A DNA stretch of 64,000 bases from Rhizobium sp. AC27/96 (GCF_001692325.1 NZ_LXKN01000032.1:372001-436000); one strand, 5' to 3'; counted from the stretch's first letter, positions 17,633 to 26,751 are shown. Notes: generated by a model from the sequence alone, not told the origin. A program made the numbers and translations.

Positions 17633-18044
17633 ATCGTTAGGATTCCCCTCAGCGAAAGCTTCACTTCGAGAGCAATTCCCGGCTTGAAACACAATGACGG
17701 CGCTGATGGAAACATCAGTTTTGCGGGCGGTGTTCCATGGCATTCGTATGCCTGGGAGAAGCAAAGCTGCCGATAACTTCAGCTTCAAGACTTTAAGTGA
17801 ATAAAATCAATCGGGTAGAACATCGGAAAAATTCGACATCAGTGGCGAGAAAATATGGAAAACAGACCCATAGATCGCCGAAACCCTGTGCTTTTATCGC
17901 TTAATTGCGCAGAAAAGTCCATGCCCTCCCGCTTATTCGCCTCGTTTTGAGGAAACGGCTGCCAGAGGTTCGTGGAGACAGGAAGGAAGAGAGCGTCGGT
18001 TCGACGGATGATCTCTTGCCTCCCCGTTTATCGAGAACGTCAGC
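17633..18044. other. Intergenic stretch downstream of repC
   Basis: About 410 bases separate convergent repC and the L,D-transpeptidase-like gene. The middle (17780-17920) is AT-rich. I see no convincing gene or strong hairpin. Confidence 0.45.
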
Positions 18045-19154
18045 TTACTGGCAAATCGGTATGGGCTTTGCCGGCGGCGCCGGATGATCCTTCTTGTACT
18101 GCACGATGACCGGCTCTAGAGATTCCTTCGGCCAGAACTTCGGAGCACCGATTTGTTTCAGGCAGGAGTCATTCCAATACAACCCCGCCTGCGATGGTGA
18201 GCGGCCCCCGGCAACCGTCTTTGCGATCGCGTTGATATCGGACGACTCCGGATAGATGTAGAGTGTCGTCGGATTGTCCTTCACCATCGAAATGATCTGG
18301 TTGGCATCCGATGCTGCCCAGCTGGTGCAGCCATCGCTACGGCCGCCGGCATATTCCACCAGCTTGCCGAGAGGCACGTAGCCGTCACGGTTGGCATATG
18401 GGCTTTGCGGATCCTTCTTCATGCAGACGCCGGCGACCTTTGCTGCGGCATGGCCGCCGATTGCGCGCTGCCGGGCATTTGCGGTCTCACCCTCGCCATC
18501 GAACTGAAGGAAGGTCCGGAGATAGGCCACGTCCTTGGTCTGCGAGGCGGGATAATAGCCCTTGAACGTCGTCTTCGTCTCCTCGGTCATATAGGAGCCG
18601 CCAGTGGTCAGGTTTGAATCCATGGCATTGCCGAAGTTCCTGGCGCACATGCGTCCGTTGCCGAAATCAACAACACCCTTGAGATCGCGACCACTGCCGT
18701 GCCCGGATGAAACGACACGGAATGTTTGGCTGGCCTCGCAGACGATGTAGAACCGGCCGCCGTCGCTCGGGTCGTTGGGGCGCGTTGCATCCATCGCGAA
18801 GTAGCAGGGGTTCCTGACCTTTCCTTCACCCACCTTGCGCATGTAGAGCGCGCGGGCTCTCTGCAGGACCGGGCGAGCGATCTGACCGTTGCCCTGACCC
18901 ATATGGGCCGTGAGCCAAGCTGGAACATCGGACTGCTGTCCCGCAGCAAAAGACTGCGGCGCGCTGGCAATGAGGATGGCGACGGTACAAAGGCTAAGCA
19001 TCCTGGCGATGCTTCGGGGGGCACGTCTCGACCGCACTGATTTGGATCTCCTGTTAAACACCGTGGACCTCCGCACATCGTCGCCGATGAGAGCGGCATG
19101 ACAGCCTGCCCGCCCCACAAGCCTGACCGACATGTACTCAGATCCAGAAATCAT
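18045..19154 (-). CDS. Exported L,D-transpeptidase-like (YkuD_2 type) protein
   Basis: This protein of up to 369 residues has an Arg-rich N terminus and a hydrophobic export segment (MLSLCTVAILIASAPQSFAAG, about 52-71), followed by a secreted domain. Features of the murein L,D-transpeptidase-like family are the early YFAMDATRP...FYIVCEASQTFRVVSSGHGSG region and the later GGRSDGCTSW motif, whose cysteine matches the catalytic position. These enzymes cross-link or edit peptidoglycan. No ribosome site clearly decides between starts at 19154, 19133 or a shorter form. It is a family-level call by motif. Confidence 0.65.
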   Translation of the reverse strand: MISGSEYMSVRLVGRAGCHAALIGDDVRRSTVFNRRSKSVRSRRAPRSIARMLSLCTVAILIASAPQSFAAGQQSDVPAWLTAHMGQGNGQIARPVLQRARALYMRKVGEGKVRNPCYFAMDATRPNDPSDGGRFYIVCEASQTFRVVSSGHGSGRDLKGVVDFGNGRMCARNFGNAMDSNLTTGGSYMTEETKTTFKGYYPASQTKDVAYLRTFLQFDGEGETANARQRAIGGHAAAKVAGVCMKKDPQSPYANRDGYVPLGKLVEYAGGRSDGCTSWAASDANQIISMVKDNPTTLYIYPESSDINAIAKTVAGGRSPSQAGLYWNDSCLKQIGAPKFWPKESLEPVIVQYKKDHPAPPAKPIPICQ

Positions 19155-19419
19155 AGTTGTGCGCTGCTTTGCTGAACGAGACCCTAACGATGCCGGAAAA
19201 TGGCGGCAGTCACGATAGAGATCACATAGTTTTCATCAGACTTGCTCAAACCGCCTCGCCTAGCATTCCGAGGGCATAACGGCGCAAATGTGGCTGAATT
19301 TCGGCCTCAAGGAGCGGACGGTTGTCTTGGCGCCGGGCAATTGAATTTGGAGGCATGGCGGTGAGGAGCAGTTGGCGACGCAGACTTCCGCAAAACCAGC
19401 CGCGTGAATCCAGAAACAA
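19155..19419. other. Intergenic stretch without a recognisable gene
   Basis: This spacer lies between the transpeptidase-like gene and the flgE terminator. Nothing coding was recognised; it should hold the promoter of the minus-strand transpeptidase-like gene. Confidence 0.4.
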
Positions 19420-19441
19420 AAAGGGCCCCGAAGGGCCCTTT
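19420..19441 (-). terminator. Intrinsic terminator of flgE
   Basis: Perfect 9-base arms AAAGGGCCC (19420-19428) and GGGCCCTTT (19433-19441). On the minus strand the loop is TTCG and the stem runs into TTTTTG, a strong rho-independent terminator 18 bases after the flgE stop. Confidence 0.9.
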
Positions 19442-19459
19442 GACTGTGAGGCGCGGAAA

Positions 19460-20761
19460 TCAGCGCTGGAGATTGACTAGGACGTCCAACAGGTCGGAGC
19501 CGGTCTGGAACACCTTGGAATTGGCGGTGTAGCTCTTCTGTGCCTGGATCATGTCGGTCAGCTGGCCAGCGAGGTCGACGTTCGAAGCTTCAAGCGAGTT
19601 GGACTGGATGTAGCCGAGGCCGTTGCTGTTGGCGAAGCTCGTGACCGTCACGCCGGAGTCGGCATTGGCCTGATAGACGTTGCCGCTCAGGAGCGACAGC
19701 TTGTCCGGGCTTGCGACGGTTGCCAGAGGGATCTGATAGATCGCCTTCGGGTCGCCCTTCGCATAATTGGCATAGACGACACCGTTCTTGTCGATGGTGA
19801 CGCCGGTGACCGCGGCTGCCGCTTGTCCGTTGGTCGAACCGGTGGAGGCGAAAGCCGAGGCTTTCTGGGTCATCTTGGTCAGATCCATCGTGATCGACCC
19901 GGCGGTCTTTGGATCGGTGATGGTGAATGAGCCACCCGAGGTCATGTTACCCGATGCATCGAACTTCAGCGTGCTGGTGGCAACAGGACCGGAGGAGTAG
20001 GGGAAGGACGAACCGCTGCCGGAGGTATTCGCATCGGCGTTGCGGTAGACGGCGACTTGCCACTGGTCCGTCGTCGGCGGCGTCGCGGTGGAGTCGGCAG
20101 CCTGGGTCTTGGTATAGTAGATGTCATACATGACGGTATTGCCGAGCTTGTCATAGGCAACCACCGAGCTCTTCTGGGTATTCGATGTCGTCGTTGCCAA
20201 GTTGGCGCTCGGCAATGTCTCGGTCGCGCTCGGGACAACAACCGTTGCACCCGAATTGAGGTTGCCGGTAAAGCTGCCCGAAGTCGAGGGCGAGTTGGCA
20301 AGGCCGCTCTGGTTGACGTTGATCGGCACTAGGCCGTCGAAGCCGTTGACGACGACAGCCGGAGCGCCCGATGCGTAGGAATAACCCATCAGGGTGTAGC
20401 CGGCGGAATTCACCAGATTGCCGTTGGCATCCGGGGTGAAGTCGCCCGCGCGCGTCAGAACCGTCGAGCCGTCTGCTGCCTGCACGACGAAGAAGCCGGC
20501 GCCGCGGATCGACAGGTCAGTGCCCGACGAGGTGGAGATGGCGTCGCCCTGCTGCGTTACTGAATAGCTGATATTCGTCTCGACACTACCGGAATTGTAG
20601 TTGCCGCCGCCCGAGGGCAGGATCAACGACGAAAAGCTGGCCGTTGCCGACTTATAGGCCGTTGTGTTGACGTTTGCGATGTTGTCCGACACGGTGCTAA
20701 GCTTATTTGCCTGCGCATTCATGCCTGAAACTGCCGTTTTCATGCTACCAAAGATGCTCAT
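19460..20761 (-). CDS. flgE: Flagellar hook protein FlgE
   Basis: This 433-residue hook protein begins MSIFGSMKTAVSGMNAQANKLSTVSDNIANVNTTAYKSA, the conserved N-terminal rod/hook motif. It ends SLEASNVDLAGQLTDMIQAQKSYTANSKVFQTGSDLLDVLVNL, the matching C-terminal coiled helix. Ser/Thr/Gly-rich hook domains lie between. GAGGAA sits seven bases before ATG 20761, and a strong terminator follows. The gene is monocistronic and no other flagellar gene is in the window, although flgE usually sits in a flagellar cluster. It may be a second hook gene or the main one relocated. Confidence 0.95.
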   Translation of the reverse strand: MSIFGSMKTAVSGMNAQANKLSTVSDNIANVNTTAYKSATASFSSLILPSGGGNYNSGSVETNISYSVTQQGDAISTSSGTDLSIRGAGFFVVQAADGSTVLTRAGDFTPDANGNLVNSAGYTLMGYSYASGAPAVVVNGFDGLVPINVNQSGLANSPSTSGSFTGNLNSGATVVVPSATETLPSANLATTTSNTQKSSVVAYDKLGNTVMYDIYYTKTQAADSTATPPTTDQWQVAVYRNADANTSGSGSSFPYSSGPVATSTLKFDASGNMTSGGSFTITDPKTAGSITMDLTKMTQKASAFASTGSTNGQAAAAVTGVTIDKNGVVYANYAKGDPKAIYQIPLATVASPDKLSLLSGNVYQANADSGVTVTSFANSNGLGYIQSNSLEASNVDLAGQLTDMIQAQKSYTANSKVFQTGSDLLDVLVNLQR

Positions 20762-20989
20762 TGGTTCCTCGCACGTTGCTGATGCCGCCACGATAACGAG
20801 AATGACTTGTGTGAAGCTGGCTTTTTCCTTGTTTGGCGCAAGGCTGGAGCAAGACCTTTGGGTCATGCAGCTCGTGGAATCGCAGGCCCCGGCAGCTCCC
20901 AATAGGATGACATGACGCCCGATTGCCTGGTAGCGCGGTGCGCTTTGTCTCTGAGGTGCGCTTCTAAACCAAATGCCCGGCGACGATGC

Positions 20990-21700
20990 TCATAGCGCGG
21001 GCGGCGCCGGAAAATCCAATACGCTGCGCGTATAGCTCTCGACCAGCGCACTGAACGGTGTGCCGTCGGGCAGTTTCAGCACGGCGTGGTGCTCGAGAAC
21101 GAAGGGGGGCGGGGCGAGAGAGCCCGTGCCGGATGCGGGAAGGGCCGTCCCCATCTCCCAACCCTGCGGAAGCGGCGACCAGAGTAATTGCGCCGACAGG
21201 TTCGTGCGGGTGAATTTGAGAGCCTGCACGGCCCGGCCGAAGGCGACATCGCTCGTGTTCAGGGCCTCGTTCATTTCGGAAGTCAGCTTTGCCGGTACAT
21301 ACCAATTATCGGCCTCCGACAGAATGCGATCGCCGCACGCCAGTCGAACGCGGCGATAGGCGACCGGTTCGCTTGGCCCGACCGCGAGCAACTCGCGAAT
21401 ATGGGTATCGGCCGGTTTGTCCTGACCACGGACCCGTTGTGCCACGATCTTGGAGCCTGCCGGCGCCAGCTTGTGGGCAGCGCACCAGCGATCGAGCGTC
21501 AGCGTGGCACTGGCATTGCTGAGAAGATCGGCATTCAGCGTTTGCAGGATTGCAAGGGCCTCCACCCGCGATGTCGGCGTGTCAGGCCATGGCGACTGAA
21601 CAGCCATATCTTGCGCCGTTGAAATCTGCGCACTGAGCAGGAATGCTCCAGCGCCGGCAAGTGTGGCGACCCGAGTGAATGGCGAGGGGCAGAAAGGCAT
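20990..21700 (-). CDS. Exported chorismate lyase-like protein
   Basis: A 236-residue protein with a signal peptide (MPFCPSPFTRVATLAGAGAFLLSAQISTAQ). The mature part resembles the UbiC/chorismate lyase fold: LTLDRWCAAHKL, a central PVAYRRVRLACGDRILSEADNWYVPAKLT segment and a final LEHHAVLKLPDGTPFSALVESYTR. UbiC splits chorismate to 4-hydroxybenzoate in the cytoplasm, but this protein appears exported, so its activity may differ. ATG 21700 is chosen because the longer frame begins at TTG 21727 and adds a hydrophilic extension. Fold assignment is by eye. Confidence 0.6.
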   Translation of the reverse strand: MPFCPSPFTRVATLAGAGAFLLSAQISTAQDMAVQSPWPDTPTSRVEALAILQTLNADLLSNASATLTLDRWCAAHKLAPAGSKIVAQRVRGQDKPADTHIRELLAVGPSEPVAYRRVRLACGDRILSEADNWYVPAKLTSEMNEALNTSDVAFGRAVQALKFTRTNLSAQLLWSPLPQGWEMGTALPASGTGSLAPPPFVLEHHAVLKLPDGTPFSALVESYTRSVLDFPAPPAL

Positions 21701-21874
21701 GGAAGATCTAATCCTTGCTGGACGCAACGCCTAAGAGGTCAGCCTTGCGATGTCGATGCTATAATTGGAGAGGACGTTGTGGGTGACAAGACCCGGATTG
21801 CCACACTACAGCACGGTGCGGCAATTCGACCTCAGCTCTATCATCGCTTTCCGACGCAGCTCCCAGCCCGCATT

Positions 21875-22486
21875 TCAGGATGCGATTGCGGTCAACCCGG
21901 TCAGGGCCATTTGCATCAGCCAGGCCGTTGCAACGAATGCGAGCGCGGATAGCAGCAGAGCTGCCAGCACCAGCAATCCGTCTCGGGCGATCAGGGCGAC
22001 GGAAATGACGATAAGCGCCAGCACCGGCAGGAAATTGCCGAGCGGGATCGGCAGGGCGATGGCGACCGCCAATACGAAGATCGGAAATGACATCAGCCAT
22101 TGCATTGTCCGGCCTGTAAAGACGGCCAGACGGCCGGGGCGAACCATGGCCTCGACCCTGGCAAGGATCGGTGCGCTGTAGCGAACCATCAGCTCCACGA
22201 CAGCCGGCGACAGTCGGCGCCGGCTGAGGAAGGATGGAAGCCAAATGGACTGGCGGCCAATTGCGATCTGGGCCGCGACGATGGCAAGGGCGGTTCCGAA
22301 CACCACGCCGAACGGCCCCGGTATGGGGATCATGGGCGGCAATGCGAGAACGAGAATGGTGAAAGCCATGCTCGTGCGGCCAAGAGCGCAGAGAACTTCG
22401 CCCAGGGAGATGCCGCCTTGGGACTGGGCGAGCCTCGCCAATTCGTAGAGCCGAGCGGATGCCGCGTCTTCTGTCTGTTCCGTCAT
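21875..22486 (-). CDS. exoD: ExoD family membrane protein
   Basis: A 203-residue integral membrane protein with a short cytoplasmic N terminus (ISLGEVLCALGRTSMAFTILVLALPPMIPIPGP, about 26-58), which is the hallmark of ExoD proteins. Several further membrane segments follow (about 60-75, 125-200). ExoD was named in Sinorhizobium meliloti for effects on exopolysaccharide and alkali tolerance; its molecular activity is not settled. It is transcribed alone or with the small protein 50 bases upstream. Confidence 0.85.
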   Translation of the reverse strand: MTEQTEDAASARLYELARLAQSQGGISLGEVLCALGRTSMAFTILVLALPPMIPIPGPFGVVFGTALAIVAAQIAIGRQSIWLPSFLSRRRLSPAVVELMVRYSAPILARVEAMVRPGRLAVFTGRTMQWLMSFPIFVLAVAIALPIPLGNFLPVLALIVISVALIARDGLLVLAALLLSALAFVATAWLMQMALTGLTAIAS

Positions 22487-22534
22487 CCTCTTTCCCTGGA
22501 TGGAATTGTCGGAGGAGGCTGCGCTGGCAGCCTA

Positions 22535-22840
22535 TCAGGCCTCGTCGGCGCCCTTAGTCTTGAGAAGGCCGATGACGGCTGCGCAATCCGGGTTGTTCTT
22601 GTTGAGCAGATCCACCGGATCGCTCCACCCTGTGGCGACGCCGATAACGGTGGAGATGGTCCAGACCATATCTTCCGAGGCGCGCTTTACCAGCAGCGGC
22701 CCTTCGGTCGTCAGGCATGCCTGCGACTGCCTGACGATCTCGACCGGCTGGCCTGCGGCGGTGGCGTACCGCTCGATCTCGGCCTGCAATGGAGCGAGCG
22801 CGAAGGTTGCAAAGAGGGATGCGATGAGATTGGAGAGCAT
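22535..22840 (-). CDS. Small conserved-looking hypothetical protein
   Basis: A 101-residue protein with a hydrophobic N terminus (MLSNLIASLFATFALAPLQAEIERYA), then a soluble segment with two cysteines (QSQACLTTEG and NNPDCAAVIG). A cleavable signal or a single anchor is possible. No family is recognised. It lies between exoD and terC on the same strand with short gaps, so co-expression is plausible. Confidence 0.6.
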   Translation of the reverse strand: MLSNLIASLFATFALAPLQAEIERYATAAGQPVEIVRQSQACLTTEGPLLVKRASEDMVWTISTVIGVATGWSDPVDLLNKNNPDCAAVIGLLKTKGADEA

Positions 22841-22914
22841 GTCCAGTCCTTTTCAAATGTCGGTTCGGGTACGGGGGTGATAGTGCCCACCGACTTGGCG
22901 GGCACTCTGCTGGC

Positions 22915-23898
22915 TCAGGCCTCGCCGGCTTGGCCGCGTGTCTTCACGAGGCTCCAGACGACGCCGCTGGCGATGATCGCAAAGGTGATGCCGAGCGACA
23001 GGGCGGCCGGGAATTTTTCCAGACCCAGCAGGTCCGCCGCGAAGATCTTCGAACCGATGAAGACAAGCACGATGGCAAGGGCCGGCTTCAGATATTTGAA
23101 CCGGTGGATCATCGCTGCCAGCGCGAAATAGAGGGCGCGCAGGCCGAGGATTGCGAAGATGTTCGACGTGTAGACGATGAACGGGTCGGTCGTGATGGCG
23201 AAGATTGCAGGCACCGAATCCACGGCGAAGATGACATCGGCGACTTCGATCACCACCAGGGCCATGAACAGCGGCGTGATGAACCAGACCAGCTTGCCCG
23301 TCTGCGGATCGGCCTGCTTCACGAAGAACCGTTCGCCGTGATGGTTGTCGGTGATGTTGAAGCGGTTGCGCATGAGGCGGACCAGCGGGTTCTTCGACAT
23401 ATCCGGCTCGGCATCCTTCATGACCAGCATCTTGATGCCGGTGACGATCAGAAACGCGGCGAAGACATAGAGGAGCCACGAGAACTCGGCGACCAGCGTC
23501 GCACCGACGCCGATCATGATGGCGCGCAGCACGATGACGCCGAGGATGCCCCAGAAGAGCACGCGGTGCTGATAGAGGCGCGGGACAGCGAAGAACGAGA
23601 AAATCAGGGCGATGACGAAGACGTTGTCGAGTGCGAGCGTCTTTTCAACGACGAAGCCGGTCATGTAGGCAAGGCCGGATTCCGCGCCGAGATACCACCA
23701 TACCCAAGCGCCGAAGGCGAGGCCGAGCGAGATGTAGAGGGCGGAGAGCTTGATGCTCTCGCCGACGCCGATCTCCTTGTTCTTCTTATGCAGAATGCCG
23801 AGATCGAAGGAGAGGATGGCGATGACGAGGGCAATAAAGCTCGCCCACATCCAGAGTGGCTTTCCCAGCCACTCGACAAAAAACAGTGATGCTTCCAC
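22915..23898 (-). CDS. TerC/Alx family membrane protein (probable metal-ion exporter)
   Basis: A 327-residue protein with about nine membrane segments. Family signatures are the acidic intramembrane motifs KTLALDNVFVIALIFSFF (about 75-92) and VADVIFAVDSVPAIFAITTDPFIVYTSN (about 210-237). TerC/Alx proteins are linked to Mn2+ export and tellurite or alkaline stress. The frame is open to 23949, but the extension reads through a strongly structured region. GTG 23898 gives VEASLFFVEWLGKPLWMW, matching family N termini, with GAGG nine bases upstream. An elaborate leader hairpin precedes it. Confidence 0.88.
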   Translation of the reverse strand: MEASLFFVEWLGKPLWMWASFIALVIAILSFDLGILHKKNKEIGVGESIKLSALYISLGLAFGAWVWWYLGAESGLAYMTGFVVEKTLALDNVFVIALIFSFFAVPRLYQHRVLFWGILGVIVLRAIMIGVGATLVAEFSWLLYVFAAFLIVTGIKMLVMKDAEPDMSKNPLVRLMRNRFNITDNHHGERFFVKQADPQTGKLVWFITPLFMALVVIEVADVIFAVDSVPAIFAITTDPFIVYTSNIFAILGLRALYFALAAMIHRFKYLKPALAIVLVFIGSKIFAADLLGLEKFPAALSLGITFAIIASGVVWSLVKTRGQAGEA

Positions 23899-23912
23899 GA
23901 AGGAGAACCTCA

Positions 23913-24012
23913 GTCGGCGCACGGTGTCGGAAAAGGTCCGACATCGCAAGAGCGCCGACGGCTCTCACCAGAGGGGCCCGGACCAGCGGGTTGGCAGATA
24001 GCTGGTGAGCCG
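23913..24012 (-). promoter_or_regulatory. Highly structured 5' leader of the terC-like gene
   Basis: On the minus strand three stems follow one another before the GTG start. CGGCTCACCAG pairs with CTGGTGAG(AG)CCG (24012-24002 with 23971-23959). GTCGGCGC pairs with GCGCCGAC (23959-23952 with 23920-23913). Inside the second stem TGTCGGA pairs with TCCGACA (23943-23937 with 23931-23925). TerC/Alx genes are often controlled by the yybP-ykoY manganese riboswitch, but I do not see its conserved GGGGAGUA element. The leader is real by pairing; its class is unknown. Confidence 0.45.
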
Positions 24013-24075
24013 ATCTTCGCTATTCCAGGGGCGGCAATGCTCTTTGTAAATCGGAGAGCAATTTCGTCGGAACTA

Positions 24076-24792
24076 CTAGTCCAGCACTCGGCCGATATGG
24101 ATGCTGTGGACGCTTGCTTTTTCCTGGGCGACGAATTCGGTCAGGGCGGCGGGCACTTCGATATTCGCACTGTATCGTCCAAGAACGCGGAAGCCTCTTG
24201 GAAGGAACGCCGTGATGTGATCGATAATCTTTTCATAGTCGACAACAAGCAATTCCTTCCCGACCGTGAGATCGAACAGTGCGGGATCGAAAATGACGTG
24301 CTCGTTCTCGCAGAACCAGTAGGAGGAGAGTGTCAGATCGGGGAGGTAGCCGATCGGCGCCGGCAGGCTGCGCTGCTCGAATGCAAACTTTCCCGGAAGC
24401 CGGGCGACCGACATGAGTTCTTCACTCAGCGAAAGCTGGGTTTCCGCCGCGTCCAATCCATGAAGCTCAAGATTGGGATTGCGGGCAAGATAGGCAAAGG
24501 CGAGGCTGAATGCGCCCGAACCACAACCAAGATCGCACACTTTTCGATAGTCGTGGATCGCGGTGCCGAGGCTGGTCAACGCCTGCAGGCATTTCAGCGA
24601 ATTGCGCATGCCGAAGGCGCGGGTGAAGGCATCGGCAGAGTTGGTATAATCGAAGATCTCGATCTGGCGCCGGCTTTCGACGGCGTTGAGCAGCGTAATG
24701 GAATCGAGGCTGGGGCGATAGAGGTGATTGCACCTGAGCAGGATGTCGGCAAAATCATCGAAATGTCGTGTCTGTTCGTCCGTGCGCAGCAT
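24076..24792 (-). CDS. Class I SAM-dependent methyltransferase
   Basis: This 238-residue protein has the SAM-binding motif I VCDLGCGSGAFSLAFAYLA (about 84-102) and the acidic motif LELHGLDAAE that follows. The N-terminal helical part (MLRTDEQTRHFDDFADILLRCNHLYRPSLDSI) and the C-terminal region do not identify a substrate. It stands alone between divergently placed terC and the Lrp-type regulator. The start at 24792 is the only long-frame ATG giving a normal domain. Confidence 0.8.
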   Translation of the reverse strand: MLRTDEQTRHFDDFADILLRCNHLYRPSLDSITLLNAVESRRQIEIFDYTNSADAFTRAFGMRNSLKCLQALTSLGTAIHDYRKVCDLGCGSGAFSLAFAYLARNPNLELHGLDAAETQLSLSEELMSVARLPGKFAFEQRSLPAPIGYLPDLTLSSYWFCENEHVIFDPALFDLTVGKELLVVDYEKIIDHITAFLPRGFRVLGRYSANIEVPAALTEFVAQEKASVHSIHIGRVLD

Positions 24793-24951
24793 GCAAACCT
24801 ATCCTCGCCCGTCCTTGCCAAAGGGTATTCTCTTCAAGCATGAATGGATGGGGATTGGTAGGTATAGGTAGCCATCGCGGCTGCTGCTGGATTTAAAAAA
24901 TCGCTCGGGAGCCGGGCCTCGGGCGTTCTTGGCGAAACTGCGCCGCCATTA

Positions 24952-25452
24952 TTATCTCACGCCCTCGCCATGCCAGCCCTGCGACACCGGCACGGGGAAC
25001 CCCTCGAATGTCTTCAGCGTGTCGAGAACGATCGACGTCTTCACATGCTGCACGGATTCGTGCGGCAACAGCACGTCGTTGACGAACCGCGAGAGGCCGG
25101 CGAGCCCACGGGTCGCGATCTTCAGGTGATAATCCATCTCGCCCGTCAGCGCATAGGCTTCCAGCACTTCCGGCAGCCCGTTGATCAGCTGCGAGAAGCG
25201 GCGGGCATTATCCCGGTTATGGGTCGCAAGCGTCACGGAAATGACCACCAGCATATCAAGACCCAGCTTCTGCCGATCGAGGTTGGCCTGATAGCCACGA
25301 ATATAGCCCTCCGCCTCCAGCCGGGTGCGCCGGCGTGAGCACTGCGACGGCGAAAGCGCGATGCGTTCGCCGAGTTCGTTGTTCGTCAGCCTGCCATCCT
25401 TCTGCAATTCCTCAAGAAGACGCAGATCCAGTTTATCGAGTGGCTCATCCAT
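24952..25452 (-). CDS. Lrp/AsnC family transcriptional regulator
   Basis: A 166-residue regulator with the N-terminal helix-turn-helix LDKLDLRLLEELQKDGRLTNNELGERIALSPSQCSRRRTRLEAEGYI (about 5-51) and a C-terminal ligand domain (LDMLVVISVTLATHNRDNARRFSQLI...YALTGEMDYHLKI). It is divergent from hppD, with 129 bases between start codons, an inverted repeat in that gap and an AT-rich promoter. By position it most likely responds to tyrosine or a related amino acid and controls the hppD-hmgA-fahA-maiA operon. The effector is inferred. Confidence 0.9.
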   Translation of the reverse strand: MDEPLDKLDLRLLEELQKDGRLTNNELGERIALSPSQCSRRRTRLEAEGYIRGYQANLDRQKLGLDMLVVISVTLATHNRDNARRFSQLINGLPEVLEAYALTGEMDYHLKIATRGLAGLSRFVNDVLLPHESVQHVKTSIVLDTLKTFEGFPVPVSQGWHGEGVR

Positions 25453-25502
25453 TGCGCAAAACTCTCAAAATGCTCACAGATCGTGTATAATATTTTCCTT
25501 TA

Positions 25503-25530
25503 TCACGCAGAATGCAAGCACTTTGCGTGA
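25503..25530. promoter_or_regulatory. Inverted repeat between the Lrp-type regulator and hppD
   Basis: Arms TCACGCA (25503-25509) and TGCGTGA (25524-25530) are separated by 14 bases in the divergent promoter region. A TATAAT box lies at 25486-25491. Spacing suits a dimeric Lrp-type regulator; binding is inferred. Confidence 0.45.
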
Positions 25531-25581
25531 ATTTGGGTCCATACTTTGCACAGTCAAAGTACCGTCTCTGAGGAGGAGAAA

Positions 25582-26691
25582 ATGGGTCCTTTTCCACATG
25601 ATGCGCCGCCGTCCGAAATCACCGCCGACAACCCGGCCGGCACCGACGGTTTCGAGTTCGTCGAGTTCGCTCATCCCGAGCCCGAGAAGCTGCGCGAGCT
25701 CTTTACGCGCATGGGCTATGTTCCGGTCGCCAAGCACAAGACGAAAGACATCACCGTCTGGCGGCAGGGCGACATCAACTACATTCTGAACGCCGAGCTG
25801 GGCAGCCATGCCGCGCGCTTCATCGCAGATCATGGCCCCGCGGCGCCGTCGATGGCATGGCGCGTTGTCGATGCCAAGCATGCTTTCGACCATGCGGTTT
25901 CAAAGGGTGCCGTTCCCTATGACGGCAATGACAAGGCACTCGATGTGCCGGCAATCGTCGGCATCGGCGGTTCGCTGCTTTATTTCGTCGAGACCTATGG
26001 CAAGAAGGGTTCGGCCTACGACACCGAGTTCGATTGGTTCGGCGAGCGCGACCCGCGTCCCGAAGGCGTCAGCTTCTATTATCTCGACCATCTCACGCAC
26101 AATGTCTTCCGCGGCAATATGGACAAGTGGTGGGATTTCTATCGCGATCTGTTCAATTTCAAGCAGATCCACTTCTTCGATATCGACGGGCGCATCACCG
26201 GTCTGGTGAGCCGGGCCATCACCTCGCCCTGCGGCAAGATCCGCATCCCACTGAATGAATCGAAGGACGATACCAGCCAGATCGAGGAATTCCTGAAGAA
26301 ATACAAGGGCGAGGGCATCCAGCATATCGCCGTTGGAACGGACGATATCTATAAGGCGACCGATACGCTCGCCGACAACGGCCTGCGCTTCATGCCCGGT
26401 CCTCCGGAGACCTATTACACGATGTCCTATGCACGAGTGAACGGGCACGAAGAACCCATCGAACGCATGAAGAAACATGGTATCCTCATCGACGGCGAAG
26501 GTGTGGTGAATGGCGGCCTGACGAAGATCCTGCTGCAGATCTTCTCCAAAACCGTCATCGGCCCGATCTTCTTCGAGTTCATCCAGCGCAAGGGTGACGA
26601 AGGCTTCGGCGAAGGCAATTTCCGCGCGCTCTTCGAGTCCATCGAAGCGGACCAGATCAAGCGCGGCGTCATCGGCACCGCGGCCGAATGA
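25582..26691 (+). CDS. hppD: 4-hydroxyphenylpyruvate dioxygenase
   Basis: A 369-residue non-haem iron enzyme that converts 4-hydroxyphenylpyruvate to homogentisate. The iron ligands are visible: His in FYYLDHLTHNVF (about 170), His in EGIQHIAVGTDD (248) and Glu in IFFEFIQRKGDEGFGEGNF (332). The last segment is the typical HPPD C-terminal motif. ATG 25582 is preceded by GAGGAGGAG and preferred over an upstream TTG. It heads a four-gene tyrosine degradation operon; hmgA follows after a strong hairpin. Confidence 0.96.
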   Translation: MGPFPHDAPPSEITADNPAGTDGFEFVEFAHPEPEKLRELFTRMGYVPVAKHKTKDITVWRQGDINYILNAELGSHAARFIADHGPAAPSMAWRVVDAKHAFDHAVSKGAVPYDGNDKALDVPAIVGIGGSLLYFVETYGKKGSAYDTEFDWFGERDPRPEGVSFYYLDHLTHNVFRGNMDKWWDFYRDLFNFKQIHFFDIDGRITGLVSRAITSPCGKIRIPLNESKDDTSQIEEFLKKYKGEGIQHIAVGTDDIYKATDTLADNGLRFMPGPPETYYTMSYARVNGHEEPIERMKKHGILIDGEGVVNGGLTKILLQIFSKTVIGPIFFEFIQRKGDEGFGEGNFRALFESIEADQIKRGVIGTAAE

Positions 26692-26700
26692 TCTCCAGGT

Positions 26701-26723
26701 GACCCGGTGCCCGGCACCGGGTC
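26701..26723 (+). repeat. Intercistronic hairpin between hppD and hmgA
   Basis: GACCCGGTGC (26701-26710) and GCACCGGGTC (26714-26723) form a perfect 10-base stem with a three-base loop. No T tract follows, so it more likely sets mRNA stability or partial attenuation than full termination. Confidence 0.55.
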
Positions 26724-26751
26724 ATCCTCAGTTTTCGGGAGGAATTGAGTG

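Noticed and set aside
24002..24012. Clear yybP-ykoY manganese riboswitch before the TerC gene
   Set aside because: Strong stems are present, but the conserved GGGGAGUA-type loop was not found, so only an unclassified structured leader is reported.
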